Source: Cryptomeria japonica (Eukaryota; Streptophyta; Pinopsida; Cupressales; Cupressaceae). Taken from it: 64,000 nt of DNA. The position numbers were made by a program, and so were the translations under genes. The notes beneath the pieces are model-generated. The model had not been told where the DNA came from and did not search any database. It worked only from the letters and a program-made list of their open reading frames with translations. Below are positions 10,676 to 21,399 of the stretch, in pieces; within the stretch, counting starts at the first letter, position 1; each line of letters begins with the position of its first letter. The DNA lies in the NCBI RefSeq assembly GCF_030272615.1, contig NC_081412.1, forward strand, positions 480,615,157-480,679,156, read 5' to 3'.

Positions 10676-12112
10676 CTAAAGATAGTGGTAGTTGAGGTGA
10701 CCAAACTGCTCATGCCATAGCTTACTTTCTGAATTTGAATGAGTAAGCAAGGCCCTAGAAGGTGAACTTGGCATAAAGTGGGAGAATGAATAAAGCCTTG
10801 AGTTGTCATTGACTTGTCCCACTACTACCAAGGCATCATCATCAAGTTCCTTTACCACAACTGAATCTGGTGTAAACTCAACCTTTTTCCCATTCCCATA
10901 GTAAGTGATTTGGTAGATGGAGAGAAGGTTGGTAGACAAGTTAGGAACATAGAGAACATTCTCAAATGTTCCATCATCCATGTCAACTAAACCTTTCCCT
11001 TCAACCTCTACTTGTGTGTCATCACCTATGTAAATGTGAGGTACCTTGGATGGTTCCAATGAAGAAAACTGCTCCTTTGTAGAACCCATGTGATATGAGG
11101 CACCCGAGTCAAGTATCCATTGCTGTGAAGAACCTATTGTAGCCACAAATGCTTGCCCTTTTCCCTTAGACTGTGAGGAAGAGGAAGGAGTTGAATCCTT
11201 CTTTGTGTAGGTGGATGGCAAGTTGATGTTGTTTTTCTTGAGAAGATTGGTTAACTCATCAACTTGCTTTGTGTGGCATCGATGCTCATCATGACCATAC
11301 TTTTTGCAATATGCACAAGTTGGTTTATCCTTCTTAGGTGGTGTCCCCTTCTTGGAAGAGGATGAAAAATCACCTTGTGATGGAGAGGATGATTGTCCTT
11401 TTTCCTGGTGTGGCTTAGACTTGGATTGCTTCTTCTTCTTGTTGGAATCTTTGCCTTGACTTCCTTGATTTCCTTGATTTGCTACCAAAGCCTTGGACTT
11501 TGAAGACTTGAGAAACCCCATGTTCAACAACTTAGATTTTTCCAATATCAACATTTCTGTGAAAGCATCAAATGAAGGCATAACATAAGAACTCCCCACT
11601 GTCAAACGATGAGTTTGGAAGCTAGATACAAATGTTGCATATTCTGGTGCAAGCTTATCCAACAAGTTGAAGATCAATTGAGCATCCTTTTTGTCAATTC
11701 CACAATCCTTTGGCTTTGCTCTTAGCTCATTTGCTTTGGTTACATAATCTTGGATTGTATCAAAACTCTTGGGTTCTAAGTTGGTGAGCTCATTGTCAAT
11801 CTGATAGCCTTTGATTTCATCAACTTGTCCATACAATTTCTAAAACATATCCCAAGCCTCTTTAATTGTTTTACACTTCTCAATGTGAAAAATGAGGTCA
11901 TCTGATACATACTTGCGTAAGGTTCCAAGAGCCATGCAATTCTTTGTGAGCCATTCTAATTGAGCAATTGGATTAGCCTTAGGATCAGGTGGTGCTATTA
12001 TTGTTCCATCTATGTAGTGTGTGAGACCCTTTTCCATTAGTTTACTCCATACTTTAATTTTCCATGATGCATAATTATGTGGAGTTAATGGTGGAAACTT
12101 ATTAGGATTCAT
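10676..12112 (-). pseudogene. Copia Gag and protease
   Basis: Start chosen at 12,112 (MNPNKFPPLTPHNYASWK), the usual copia Gag opening; an upstream in-frame Met at 12,157 is possible. Gag forms the virus-like particle. The zinc knuckle CAYCKKYGHDEHRC (C-x2-C-x4-H-x4-C) lies near 11,280-11,320 after a Lys/Ser-rich stretch. The aspartic protease site WILDSGASYHM is near 11,090-11,120, and LWHEQFGHLNYHYL near 10,690 leads into integrase. In-frame TAG codons at 11,840-11,842 and 10,676-10,678 replace Gln. Without them the frame would be continuous. Confidence 0.92.
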
Positions 12113-13583
12113 TGCAACAAGAATGGAAAGAGCACAAAGAGAGGCACAATCACACAAGACACCCCCCCAAATTCACTCAATCAAAGAAACCCCCCCAAAT
12201 GTGATGATTTGGCACTTTATAAGTAGTGCGTATACAATGGGCCACTTGCAAAAAATGGCAAAGTGGACTTCTGATTTACAATTTTACAACTGCCTCAATA
12301 AGGCCAAAAGAGTCTCAAACTGATAATGCAAGAGATCTAACTAAGATCCAAGCAATTTACAAGTACCTAATAGGCCAAATAAGACCAATATCTAAAAGTA
12401 CAATTTTCACTCAAAATCTCTAAAATATGATCATAGATTCTAAAAGTAGATGAAAAAATAAGCATTTTCAAAAAAAATAGCACCTGAAAAGGAGGTCGTA
12501 TGAGCTCAAACGAGGCCTTTGAAGTTGCAGAATTGAGGATTGGATAGGTACAGCTGAAAGAATCCAAAAATTCCAAAAACCTTGTGCATCAAAATTAGAA
12601 AATAACCACACCACTGCGAAGATCATGAAATTTTAGCCCATTTCAAAAAAAATTGCACAAAAAAAGGAGCAAAAATGAGCAAGATATGGCCTTCCAAAGT
12701 TGGACTGCAAAACTAAAAAGCCCAATGGAGAGGGGTCAAAAAAATTTCAAAAAAATGCTGATGTGGTGCTGACATCAGCAAGTCACTGTGTTAAATTTGA
12801 CGGCCGTATGATCGCCACAAAAACTTCGCCTCCCTGCTGACTGGGCGTCCGTACTGTATGGACTGCTGACTGTGCAGGCCGTACGGATGACGTGGCACTG
12901 TACGGACGGGCTGTGTGGCGTAGTGACGTGGCAGTTCACTGGGCTGTCATACAGAGCTGATGTGGCGAAGCAGTTGACTATTTTCCCGTGGGCCAGTGGC
13001 CACCTGCCACGTGGTGGACGCGGTTGCCGCCCGGGTTAGGTGGTCTCCGGCGGTGGAGATGGTCGGAGCCGTGGGACAGGCTACGGCCGGTAGCTGGGAG
13101 GATGGGAGCTGCCGGAGCCGGTGGGCGGGGGAGGCGTCGGGAACCTGCAAGCACCGACGGTGGCAAATCTCGGCATGGGCGGCGGCGGGAGGACCTATAC
13201 GGCGGCGGCGCGACGTTCGAAGCGGCGCTGCAAAACCTGCGACACGCAGGTACAATGTACGGGGGGGTCTACGGACCCCCAAACAAAAAACTTTTTTTTT
13301 TAATTTTTTTTTTTTGAAATTTTTCGAAATTTTTTTTTTGAAAAATTAAATTTTTTTTTTAAAATTTTTTTTTGAAATCCGTACTATATTAGCCAAAATG
13401 GGGAAAAAAAAATTTCTCACCAAAATAGGTCGACTTTATAGTCAAAATTTATAGAAACGGCCTCCTGGATTCAACAGTGATGTCCAAATCGCTGTATGAC
13501 ACCCCCAAAAAATGAAGATCCCCAAATCCGAAAATAGAAGCCTTCCATGATGTCTCCAAAAACCGATCAATGAAGCCCCAACA
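12113..13583 (-). other. Copia leader with a CpG-rich block and homopolymer tracts
   Basis: No gene is evident between the primer site and gag. About 12,780-13,270 is strikingly GC- and CpG-rich, with repeated ccgtac/gtacgg motifs, in a window that is otherwise AT-rich. About 13,285-13,375 is a run of long A/T homopolymers. The open frames on both strands in the GC-rich block are what high GC content produces, and they resemble no family I know. Confidence 0.6.
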
Positions 13584-13595
13584 GCTCTGATACCA
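13584..13595 (-). promoter_or_regulatory. Primer-binding site of the copia element (initiator tRNA-Met)
   Basis: The minus strand reads TGGTATCAGAGC immediately after the LTR end at 13,596. This is the standard complement of the plant initiator tRNA-Met 3' end. Confidence 0.95.
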
Positions 13596-14038
13596 TGTAG
13601 GATTTTGCCAAGATCAAGGGCACAATGAAAAGCATAAAAGAGACAATAGAATTACAAGAACAAACTGTATTCTCATCAATATACAAATGATCAACTGGAT
13701 TAACCAATACAATGAATAGAGGCTTGCTTATATAGGCAAGGCCATATGGATGTATGAGCACACAAATATGGCATGTGGCTCAATGAGAAACAAGGGTAGG
13801 TAAGAAATACTAAGGGTGGGTAGGAGAAATAATATAATATTCCACAAGAGGTGGATGACCCACCGAATGTGGAGTGTAACAGCAAAATAAAACCACAAAA
13901 GGTGGAATTTCTCCTACAAGCTCTATCCCTAAGTGCACACTTCCCTAAGTGTCTCACATCCAAACTACGAAGAGATGCATTATCCTAAGTTAACTTAAGT
14001 GTAATAATATCCAAAATGAATATTTATTTACACCAATA
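13596..14038 (-). repeat. 5' LTR of the copia element
   Basis: It matches 7,340-7,786 with about eight substitutions and a 4-base deletion. The outer terminal dinucleotide in plus orientation is TA instead of CA, a probable C-to-T change. Confidence 0.92.
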
Positions 14039-14043
14039 GCAAG

Positions 14044-14260
14044 ACGACAAGATTGAAAATAACAACGATCGATGACAAATTGATCGCAAAATGACAAGAT
14101 TGAAAATGACAATGATTGATGACAAATCGATCGCAAGATGACAAGATTGAAAATGACAACAATCGATGACAAATCGATCACAAAATGACAAGATTGATAA
14201 GAGGACAACGATCGATGACAAATCAATCACAAAATGACAAGATTGATAAGAGGACAAAAC
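14044..14260. repeat. About 47-bp tandem repeats in the U3 part of the middle Tat LTR
   Basis: Units carry cgatcgatgacaaatcgatc, itself an imperfect inverted repeat, followed by gcaaaatgacaagattg. The first unit (7,312-7,339) is cut off by the copia insertion. The equivalent array at 27,481-27,718 has about five units. Confidence 0.75.
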
Positions 14261-14545
14261 CCTAATTAGGATTGATGATGTCCAAAATGATGACAAATGA
14301 ACATGCACATTGATGCGACAGGATAAGATCGACCAAAATCATGACTGAAGATTGTTATCAACAAGACCAAATTCGAAAGTGAGACAAATGAAGAATGCAA
14401 AAGAAGGACTTAATGCTCGCAAATGATAAAGACCAAGTGCATAACATAGGAGAAATGTTAATACGATGCAAAAACCCTAAAATAAGGGAATGCGTAGATG
14501 TTAAATTATGACTCCGCAAGCGTTGACCATTTTTAGGTGTCTACA

Positions 14546-16187
14546 TTTTGCCCCTCTTTGAGACAATGCGATTTTAAGCGTTGTTTCAAAGAACAATAAT
14601 GAAAATGCCCCAGACAATAACAATGACATATGCATGCCCCCTCAAGGAATTGGCCGGAAACATCCAGAAAAGAGGCCAATTGATCGATAAGAATGATAGA
14701 AAATGATAGGATTGAACGGACTGCCAAGACTGATGGAGAAATGTTAGTAAGAAGAAATTAGACAAAGGACAGTTAGAGATGAAGAAAAACTTGCTTTCAC
14801 AAATGCACAGAAGTAGGTGAGAACCTTTATTTAATGTAGCAAAATGGATGCAGAGCATCATGGCATTGAAGGCCAAAGCTGAAACGCTGCCCTTTTTGCA
14901 AAAGACAGACACATCGCACACAAAGAATGAGTGAAGCATCCTAAGGTGCATACATCAAGGGTCGAGGTATGTGCTGCGTTCACAAAGTGCACATACTTAT
15001 CACAGACACCCAATGATATAGTTGCCCCAGTTTGTAACAAACATTCCACAAACAACAATCACAACAAAAAAAGAAGGGGACCATGAACCATCCCGGTCAC
15101 TCTAAATCACACAGTGACATCATCGAGCAACATAGGAGCATGATCGAAGACAAAGATAAATCAATAAATGATAAGACTCACTAATTCAAACAAGTCAAAC
15201 AAACATCTTGATCTTCATTGTCAAAAGTTGAAAGTGTTGATAGGACGATCATGTTGTCTGGTTTCAGGACATGTGGTACCCCATCTAAGACAGGACACAG
15301 TCTAGTTTCGAGTATACCACACCCTGTATAAGACCCATGATAGTAGTGACAAGGACAAATGATTTTGAGGTTGATTGATATGACAATTTTGATCAGTTTG
15401 AATGTCTGGTTTGATTGAAAAAGTTCATCTGTGAATGCGTGATTTGCAGTAGAGTGCAGTGTTTGATTGCATGTCGTTGGAGGTATTCTCAGTGAGCTAT
15501 CTATGCACAAAGGGGATTTTTTTTGTTTTGCTTTTCGAGTTTTTACAATTTTTTTGTGTTCATTTTTTCAGGACTTTATTTGACTTTTTAGGGATTTTTT
15601 TTTCAGGACATTATTTGATTTTTTGGAGTTTTTTCAGGACATTATTCAATTTTTTTGTTTTTTTGGATTATTTCAGGACATTATTTGATTTTTATGATTT
15701 TTTTCAAGACATTTTTCAATTTTTTTTGGATTATTTCAGGACATTATTTGATTCGAAAGTTCCAGTGATTGATCATGACAAGGGGAACACACCCAATGCA
15801 CATCAGAAAGACATATATAGAGACCAAGACCGAAACATATGCACAAGAAACCGGAGTATGCAAGACAATGATGTTGACCAATCACAGGCCTGGAACAGAA
15901 CATTGGATCAGGACAAGGATAGACATGATAAACCTGCAGAGAGAAAGCATAGCTAGAGGTCGTGATAGATGACAGAGCAATGATTTTTTTACACATGGCA
16001 CCTGTTTGCCAGGTTTTCACCATGGTACTTGCCTAAAGCGCCTGTTTGCCAGGTTTTCACTAAAGGACGAATTATTTTTCTTTACTTTTTTGTTCTTTTC
16101 TTTGTTTTTCACTTTTTTTTTTTTTTTCACTTTTTGATTTTTTTGTATTTTTTTCAAGATCATACTTGAAGAACTGCTGATAGAAAA
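14546..16187 (-). other. Tat 3' untranslated region with polypurine tract and T-rich repeats
   Basis: On minus the stretch runs from the integrase stop to the LTR. The polypurine tract AAAGAGGGGCAAAA abuts the LTR start (14,546-14,560). I recognise no gene. Notable are six degenerate units starting caggacattatttgattttt at 15,569, 15,604, 15,635, 15,674, 15,705 and 15,737, and a 20-base direct repeat (cctgtttgccaggttttcac) at 16,001-16,020 and 16,041-16,060. Confidence 0.7.
15569..15755. repeat. Degenerate 31-39 bp tandem repeats, T-rich
   Basis: Six units each begin with caggacattatttgatt or a close variant and continue with a T-run. Spacing varies between 31 and 39 bases. They lie between integrase and the 3' LTR, in the element's untranslated tail. 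Confidence 0.7.
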
Positions 16188-17289
16188 TTATGCCCAATAC
16201 TTGCGAAGGTGCATGCTATTTACAGGATCTGACAAAGGTTCACCTTCTAGGGTGGCAAGCTGATATGCCCCTGAGCCATAGGTTGCAGTCACTATGAAAG
16301 GCCCAACCCAATTAGGTTCAAACTTGCCTTTGATGACATTAGTAGATTGTGCATTCTTGGGGTTTGCCTTTAAAACCAGATCTCCCACTTCGAAGTGTCG
16401 CCCTTTGACCTTCTTATTATAAGAGTGACGGAGACAGTTTTGATATGCTTGCAAATGTGTCAGGGTTGTCTGACTCTTCTCATCTAACATCTCAAGCTGA
16501 TGCAACTGAGAGACTGTGCATTTCATCATCAATTAGATGTTGCAAGGAAACACGCAAAGAAGGAATCTCCACTTCCAAGGGTAAAATGGCTTCCGCACCA
16601 TACACCAAGGAATAAGGTGTTGCGTCAGTAGGTGTGCGAATAGAAGTGTGATAAGCCCATAGTGCTAGATTCAACTGTACATGCCAATCTCGACCAGCAT
16701 TATTGACAACCTTTTTTAGGATCTTGATAATGGTTTTATTTGATGCTTCGGCTTGACCATTACCCTGTGGATAGTATGGACTGGAGAAACGGTGTTGGAT
16801 ATGAAACTTTTCATAGAGTTCCTTGACATCTTTATTCTTGAAGGGATGGCCATTATCTGTGACTATGGCAAGGGGAACCCCATATCGGCATATGATATAA
16901 TTCAGCAGGAATTTTGAAATTTGCACACCAGTGATATAGGTCATGGGGATAGCCTCGATCCATTTTGTAAAATACTCTGTGGCTATAATGATGAACGTGT
17001 GTCCATTTGCAGATGTCGGGTGAATCTTGCCAAGAAGATCCAATCCCCATTGAGAAAAGGGCCACGGAGATATGACAGAATGAAGCTCTTGGGCTGGTGC
17101 ATGAATGTAATTTCCATGGATTTGGCATTTGTAGCACTTCTTAACAAAATCATGAACATCCTTTTCTAGAGTGGGCCAATAATACCCAGCATGAATCAAC
17201 TTTTTGGCTAAGCTCAGACCATTGAAATGGCCCCCACATATACCATTGTGAACCTCGTGTAAGGCCGTTTGTGCTTCATCAAAATCCAA
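16188..17289 (-). pseudogene. Tat integrase
   Basis: Integrase inserts the cDNA. The N-terminal zinc module reads HEVHNG...GGHF...CYKCQIHGN. The catalytic core shows WGLDLLG (first Asp), AIVTDNGHPF (second Asp) and GNGQAEASNKT (Glu), so the triad is complete. The C-terminal part (16,188-16,532) has RHFEVGDLVLK and NWVGPFIVTATYGSGAYQL, the SH3-like fold region of gypsy integrases, and ends NSMHLRKYW. A frameshift near 16,500-16,530 separates core and C-terminal parts. Polyprotein upstream is on the same strand. Confidence 0.9.
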
Positions 17290-17514
17290 ACACCTGAGGA
17301 GGGTATGGTCAAAGGTATGATGGTAAAGAGTATTGGCAATGATGACATATTTGGCTGTCTATCAAATGAAGGCTTGGAGTTGATTAGCGGAAAGGTTAGG
17401 TGGTAAGGTTTGAGATTTCAAATATTGATAGATGTCATTGTACCACAAGTAGTTAGGGCCAACAAGAACACACATCACATCTGCTGTCGGAATTTCAAAA
17501 GAAGGGACAAGCAA

Positions 17515-18495
17515 CTATTCGACCAAAAATTCACATTTGTCCATATTGTGGGGCATATTCAACATGGAAGCAATCGTAGCCATCGCATTTGCTGACTTAT
17601 TTTGAATTCTTGGAACTTGACTGAAATGGATAGCCGTGAATTTTGTCTTGAAGAAATCTACCATATGCTTGTAGGGAATAAGCTTTTCATCTTTTGTTTC
17701 GTAGTCATCATTCACTTGACGGATGACTAACTGAGAATCTCCATAGACTTGTAAATGTGTGATGTTCCAGTGGACCGCTACTCAGAGTCCTGTGATGAGA
17801 GCTTCATATTCTACAATGTTATTGGTACAATGGAAAGTTATTCTGTAGGATTTTGGAATAGCATCACCTTGAGGGTGGAAAAACAATATACCTGCTCCGG
17901 ACCTGAATTTGGTATGGGATCCATCAAAGTATAACTTCCATTCATTAGAAGATGTAAGAGCAAAGACTGATTCATCCGAAAAATCGGTCAACATGGGATG
18001 ATCATCATAAATAGGAGCCTCTACAAGTTGATCTGCTATGACTTGTCCTTTTATTGCCTTTCGCTCCATGTACTCAATATCAAACTCACTGAGGATCATC
18101 ACCCACTTTGCTAGGCGACCTGTCAAAGCTGCCCTACTAAGCAAGTATTTCAAGGGATCAATTTTTGCAACTAGCAATGTCTGATGACTTAACATATAGT
18201 GTCGAAGCTTCTGCGTTGCAAAGACTACTACTAAACATCTTCGTTCAATAGTTGAATAATTCAACTCATAGCCCACTAATGTCCGGCTGATATAATAAAT
18301 AGCTCACTCTTTACCGTTCTCATCCTGTTGGGCCAAGAGAACTCCTAGTGTTGTCTCAGTTCCAGAAATATACAATATAAATGGCTTTCCTTCTATAGGA
18401 GGCATTAGAATAGGCGGCGACAGCAAATAGTCCTTAAGAGCTTGAAATGTTGATTGACATTGCTCAATCCATTTAAAAGCAACTCCTTTATGCAA
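17515..18495 (-). pseudogene. Tat RNase H followed by second (archaeal-type) RNase H
   Basis: The first RNase H region shows the RT connection and PFILYISGTETTLGVLLAQ, then GYELNYSTIERRCLVVVFATQKLRHYM and LAKWVMILSEFDIEYMERKAIKGQVIAD. Directly after it the plant Tat hallmark appears: WKLYFDGSHTKFRSGAGILF, TNNIVEYEALITGL, then QVYGDSQLVIRQV and the C-terminal RIQNKSANAMATIASML. Both match RNase H-like folds, the second of the RVT_3 type. Stops occur near 18,302 and 17,780. Confidence 0.9.
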
Positions 18496-18552
18496 TAAAT
18501 GCTAGAATGGATGACATTTGTCTACCAATTGAGCTATAAAGTGGTAGATTGA

Positions 18553-19864
18553 CTATAGCTTTCCTTGCAGACTTCTTAGTTGACGAAGATTGGAAGGAGG
18601 AGGCATATCCATTATTGCTTTAACCTTGGCAGGGTCGACTTCGATGCCTCTGTGAGAAACAATGTACCCTAGTAATTTGCCAGCTGTGACACCAAAGACA
18701 CACTTCTTTGGATTGAGTCTGAGCTTGTAGGTCTCCATTCGGTCAAAGATTGGGCCCAGGATGGCTAGATGACTATCTCTTGTGACAGATTTGCATAATA
18801 AGTCATCAACATAGTCTTCCATCAAAGTATGCATGAAATCATGGAAAATTGTCATCATCGCTCTTTGATATGTTGCGCCAGCATTTTTAAGACCAAAGGG
18901 CATCACATTCCAATAGTAGATACCCCAAGCACAGGTGAATGCAGTCTTTGTTGTTCTTCAGGAGCAATGTGAATTTGGTTATAGCCGAAGAAACCATCCA
19001 TTAATGAGAGCATCACATATCCAGCAGTCGTGTCAACTATGATGTCTATATTTGGTAGTGGAAAATCATCTTTAGGGCATGCTTTATTGAGATCCCTAAA
19101 AGCCGTACAGATTCTGATGCCCCCAGTTACCTTGCTAACTGGTACTAAATTTGAATCCAGTATGCATAATCAATGGGTCTAATAAAGCCCACATCTAGTA
19201 ATTTTTTCAGTTCTACCTTGACCAAAAAAGCCACTTGGGGATGCATCTTTCTGAGTTTCTGTTTGACAGGCTTGGTATCTGCTTTTAATGGCAAGTGATG
19301 AAGGACTAATTCTGGATTAAGGCCAGGCATATCTGCATAGGACCATGCAAAACTGATCTTCTTCTCAAGAAAGAAATTGACAAAATCTATCTTTTCCTAT
19401 TTTGATAAAGAATAAGCGAAATGAATGACCTTAGGGTTGTCAGGTGTACCCAAATTGATTTCTTTGGTCATTTCCACAAGCAACGTTGATTTACCCTGAC
19501 TTGATAGGGGTATGTCCACTCTTCCACCTTTGTGCCCCTCAGAGAGGTTTTCACCCGCAAGTACGTCTTTTATTTTTACTTTTGTATGATCAGAGAGTGC
19601 CTTATGGTTTTCACTCAAAGACCTATCTTCTTGATTTTGTACTTTTTCTTTCCTTTTTTCATTTTGATGACTGGAAGATGGAGTTGACTCCCCAAAATAT
19701 GTCGTGGAATCCAAATCAATAGCAAATCCTGCCTTATGATCTCCTTGTGGTATGCCTTCTCGTAGTCCCAGGAATTCTGCAATTGCTTTGTCATTTTGAA
19801 AATAGTCCAATGTGAGTGGTTCTTGTTGGTCCTGTTGGATAAGCTGGGGATAATGGAGGGGCAT
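18553..19864 (-). pseudogene. Tat reverse transcriptase with N-terminal linker
   Basis: A linker (19,397-19,864) is followed by SYADMPGLNPELVLHHLPL, KLLDVGFIRPIDYAYWI, a conserved ICTAFRDLNKACPKDDFPLP block, SLMDGFFGYNQI (motif A) and MMPFGLKNAGATYQRAM. The catalytic YVDDLL sits at about 18,800. The thumb region reads KCVFGVTAGKLLGYIVSHRGIEVDP. A one-base deletion near 19,150 shifts the frame after AYWI, and other frame changes lie near 18,910 and 19,390. Confidence 0.9.
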
Positions 19865-20111
19865 GTCATCATCAGGTTTAAGGAGAGAGAGGACTGAGAT
19901 GGTAAAGATGTAAACATTTGTGGTATCACTGTCTGAATTGCTTGTATCTGATTTGGAGCTTGGGTCCCAAAATGACTCTATCTAGGCATTAGGACATGTT
20001 TTGGGAAAGGGAGTTATTTCCTATTTGTCTTCCATAGGAAAATCATCAAGGTCAAGGAAAACATTGTCAAGGGCATAGGAGCTAGAAGAAAAAGAACTCC
20101 ACTCCCATTCA

Positions 20112-20640
20112 TTGGAATCAATTTCGGGTCGGGTATCCTCAAGTGTTGTTTCATCATCAGAGTCACGCCCCTTTCTACACGTGGTCACTTTGGTAGACGA
20201 GGGTCCAATTCACAATGGTAAAAAACCTAACCCTACAGTTAGAGGTTGCATCTTGGGTATAATAGGTTCTAGCCTTCCTTTCTTGTCAGGGCCTAAGCCA
20301 CTGCAGCCGTCATATCCTTTCTTTTGCAGCATAGTAAATCCTTTGCCGTACTGTTCCACTGGCAACCTGACAGGTGGTGTCTCGGTAGGGTCCTTATAAA
20401 GCCAGTCTATGATATCATCATCCAAAGTTTCTTTATCAAGTTCACCCCATCTTGTAAATGTAGTGGGGGCTGATACTGAATGACTATCTTAGGTTCTTTT
20501 TGCAACAAATGTGGTTTGCCATGTGATTTTGGAGATATTGGTAAATTCCCAATGAGGAATGTTTGAGCCATTGAATACTCTCTGCATCCTTGGTCCTGTA
20601 TCTTCAATTTACCTTTGACAACTTCTAACAATTCATTAGG
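20112..20640 (-). pseudogene. G-patch-like domain between Tat protease and RT
   Basis: At about 20,210-20,425 on minus the protein reads IDWLYKD, then VEQYGKGFTMLQKKGYDG followed by CSGLGPDKKGRLEPI. Spaced glycines, an aromatic residue and a GLG core fit the G-patch pattern known from RNA-processing factors and from betaretroviral protease tails. The equivalent position in the second Tat subfamily (58,540-58,746) keeps the same spacing. The function in a plant Tat element is not known to me; binding RNA or stimulating RT is a possibility by analogy only. Confidence 0.65.
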
Positions 20641-20699
20641 ATCTACATAACTATGTGAGTGGGCCTCTCTATTAACTGGGACTTGCTGCTACGGGGAAT

Positions 20700-21399
20700 C
20701 CTTTAGAGTAGCACAAAATTGAAATGGATTAGGATCTCTTGGAATTGTTATCTCAATTCCATTGTAAGGATATTTTAAACATTGATGATAAGTGGATGGA
20801 ACTACTTTCATTGCGTGGATCCACGGATGGCCAAGAATCATATTGTAAGGGAGGTCGAGGTCTAGGACCTACAAGAAAGTGTTTTCTGTTACTAGACTGA
20901 CTCTGATAGGCAATGTAATTATCCCTTTAGATGGGTGCTCAGCATCATCATATGCTTTGATTGTTATTCTTCTAGAAGAATCAATATCATTTTCTGTATA
21001 ACCAAGACCAATGACCACTCTCAAGGTACAAATATTAAGACCCGTTCCACCTTTTATCTAGACTCGTCAGATTTTGCAATTATGGACAAAGACTTCAAGA
21101 TGTAAAGGATCATTATGAGGGAGCTTATCAGGTGAAATATCGTTATCAAAAAATGCAACGTGTTGGGAAATAGCTAGATGTCCTATTCAGGCTTGAAACT
21201 GGTCAACATCAATGTCTGTCAGGACAGTGGACTCAATTAAAGCTTTATCTAGGACTGCACGATGCATAGGGGACATTTTCAACAACTCAAGGATCGATAT
21301 TTGTGCAGGTGTCTTTCCCAGATGATCTAGGAGATTATACTGACTCGCAGGAGTTGGTTTGGGAAGAACTGTAGGAGCTCTTTTCAGGACTATTTTGGA
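20700..21399 (-). pseudogene. Tat protease region with lost active-site Asp
   Basis: Recognisable blocks are LGKTPAQISILELLKMSP, DVDQFQA, GLNICTLRVV, SKGIITLPI, NMILGHPWIHAMKVVPSTYHQCLKYP and the linker DPNPFQFCATL. Retropepsins need a D-[ST/G]-G triplet. Here the codons before GGTGLNIC give Ile-Lys instead of Ile-Asp, and a stop lies just upstream, so this copy cannot be active. Homologous copies at 53,430 and 59,410 retain LIDGG or LIDGA. Confidence 0.75.

Larger units (their letters stand above)
7340..14038 (-). mobile_element. Ty1/copia LTR retrotransposon, complete but inactivated
   Basis: A 6.7-kb element with 447- and 443-base LTRs, a perfect tRNA-Met primer site, a G-rich polypurine tract, and gag, protease, integrase, RT and RNase H in copia order on the minus strand. 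By eye the LTRs differ by about eight substitutions and one 4-base indel (about 1.8%), making this the youngest insertion in the left stack. It sits inside the tandem-repeat array of a Tat LTR. The single polyprotein frame has ten identifiable premature stops and at least two frameshifts. Confidence 0.93.
6395..14545 (-). repeat. Middle Tat LTR, split by a copia element
   Basis: LTR sequence spans 6,395-7,339 and 14,044-14,545, about 1.45 kb once the copia insertion and its duplicated gcaag are removed. That compares with 1.43 kb for 26,580-28,007. The minus-strand start is TGTAGACACC at 14,545 and the end is ...CTACA at 6,395. A polypurine tract adjoins it at 14,546-14,560. Confidence 0.85.

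Noticed and set aside
12947-13349. Several overlapping 60-117 codon frames on both strands
   Set aside because: They sit in a GC-rich leader where stops are rare by composition. They have no recognisable domain and overlap each other.
13584-13595. Possible tRNA gene near tRNA-like ends
   Set aside because: Only the short primer-binding complement is present; no cloverleaf sequence surrounds it. The same holds for 6,371, 26,556, 31,933, 38,590 and 48,858.
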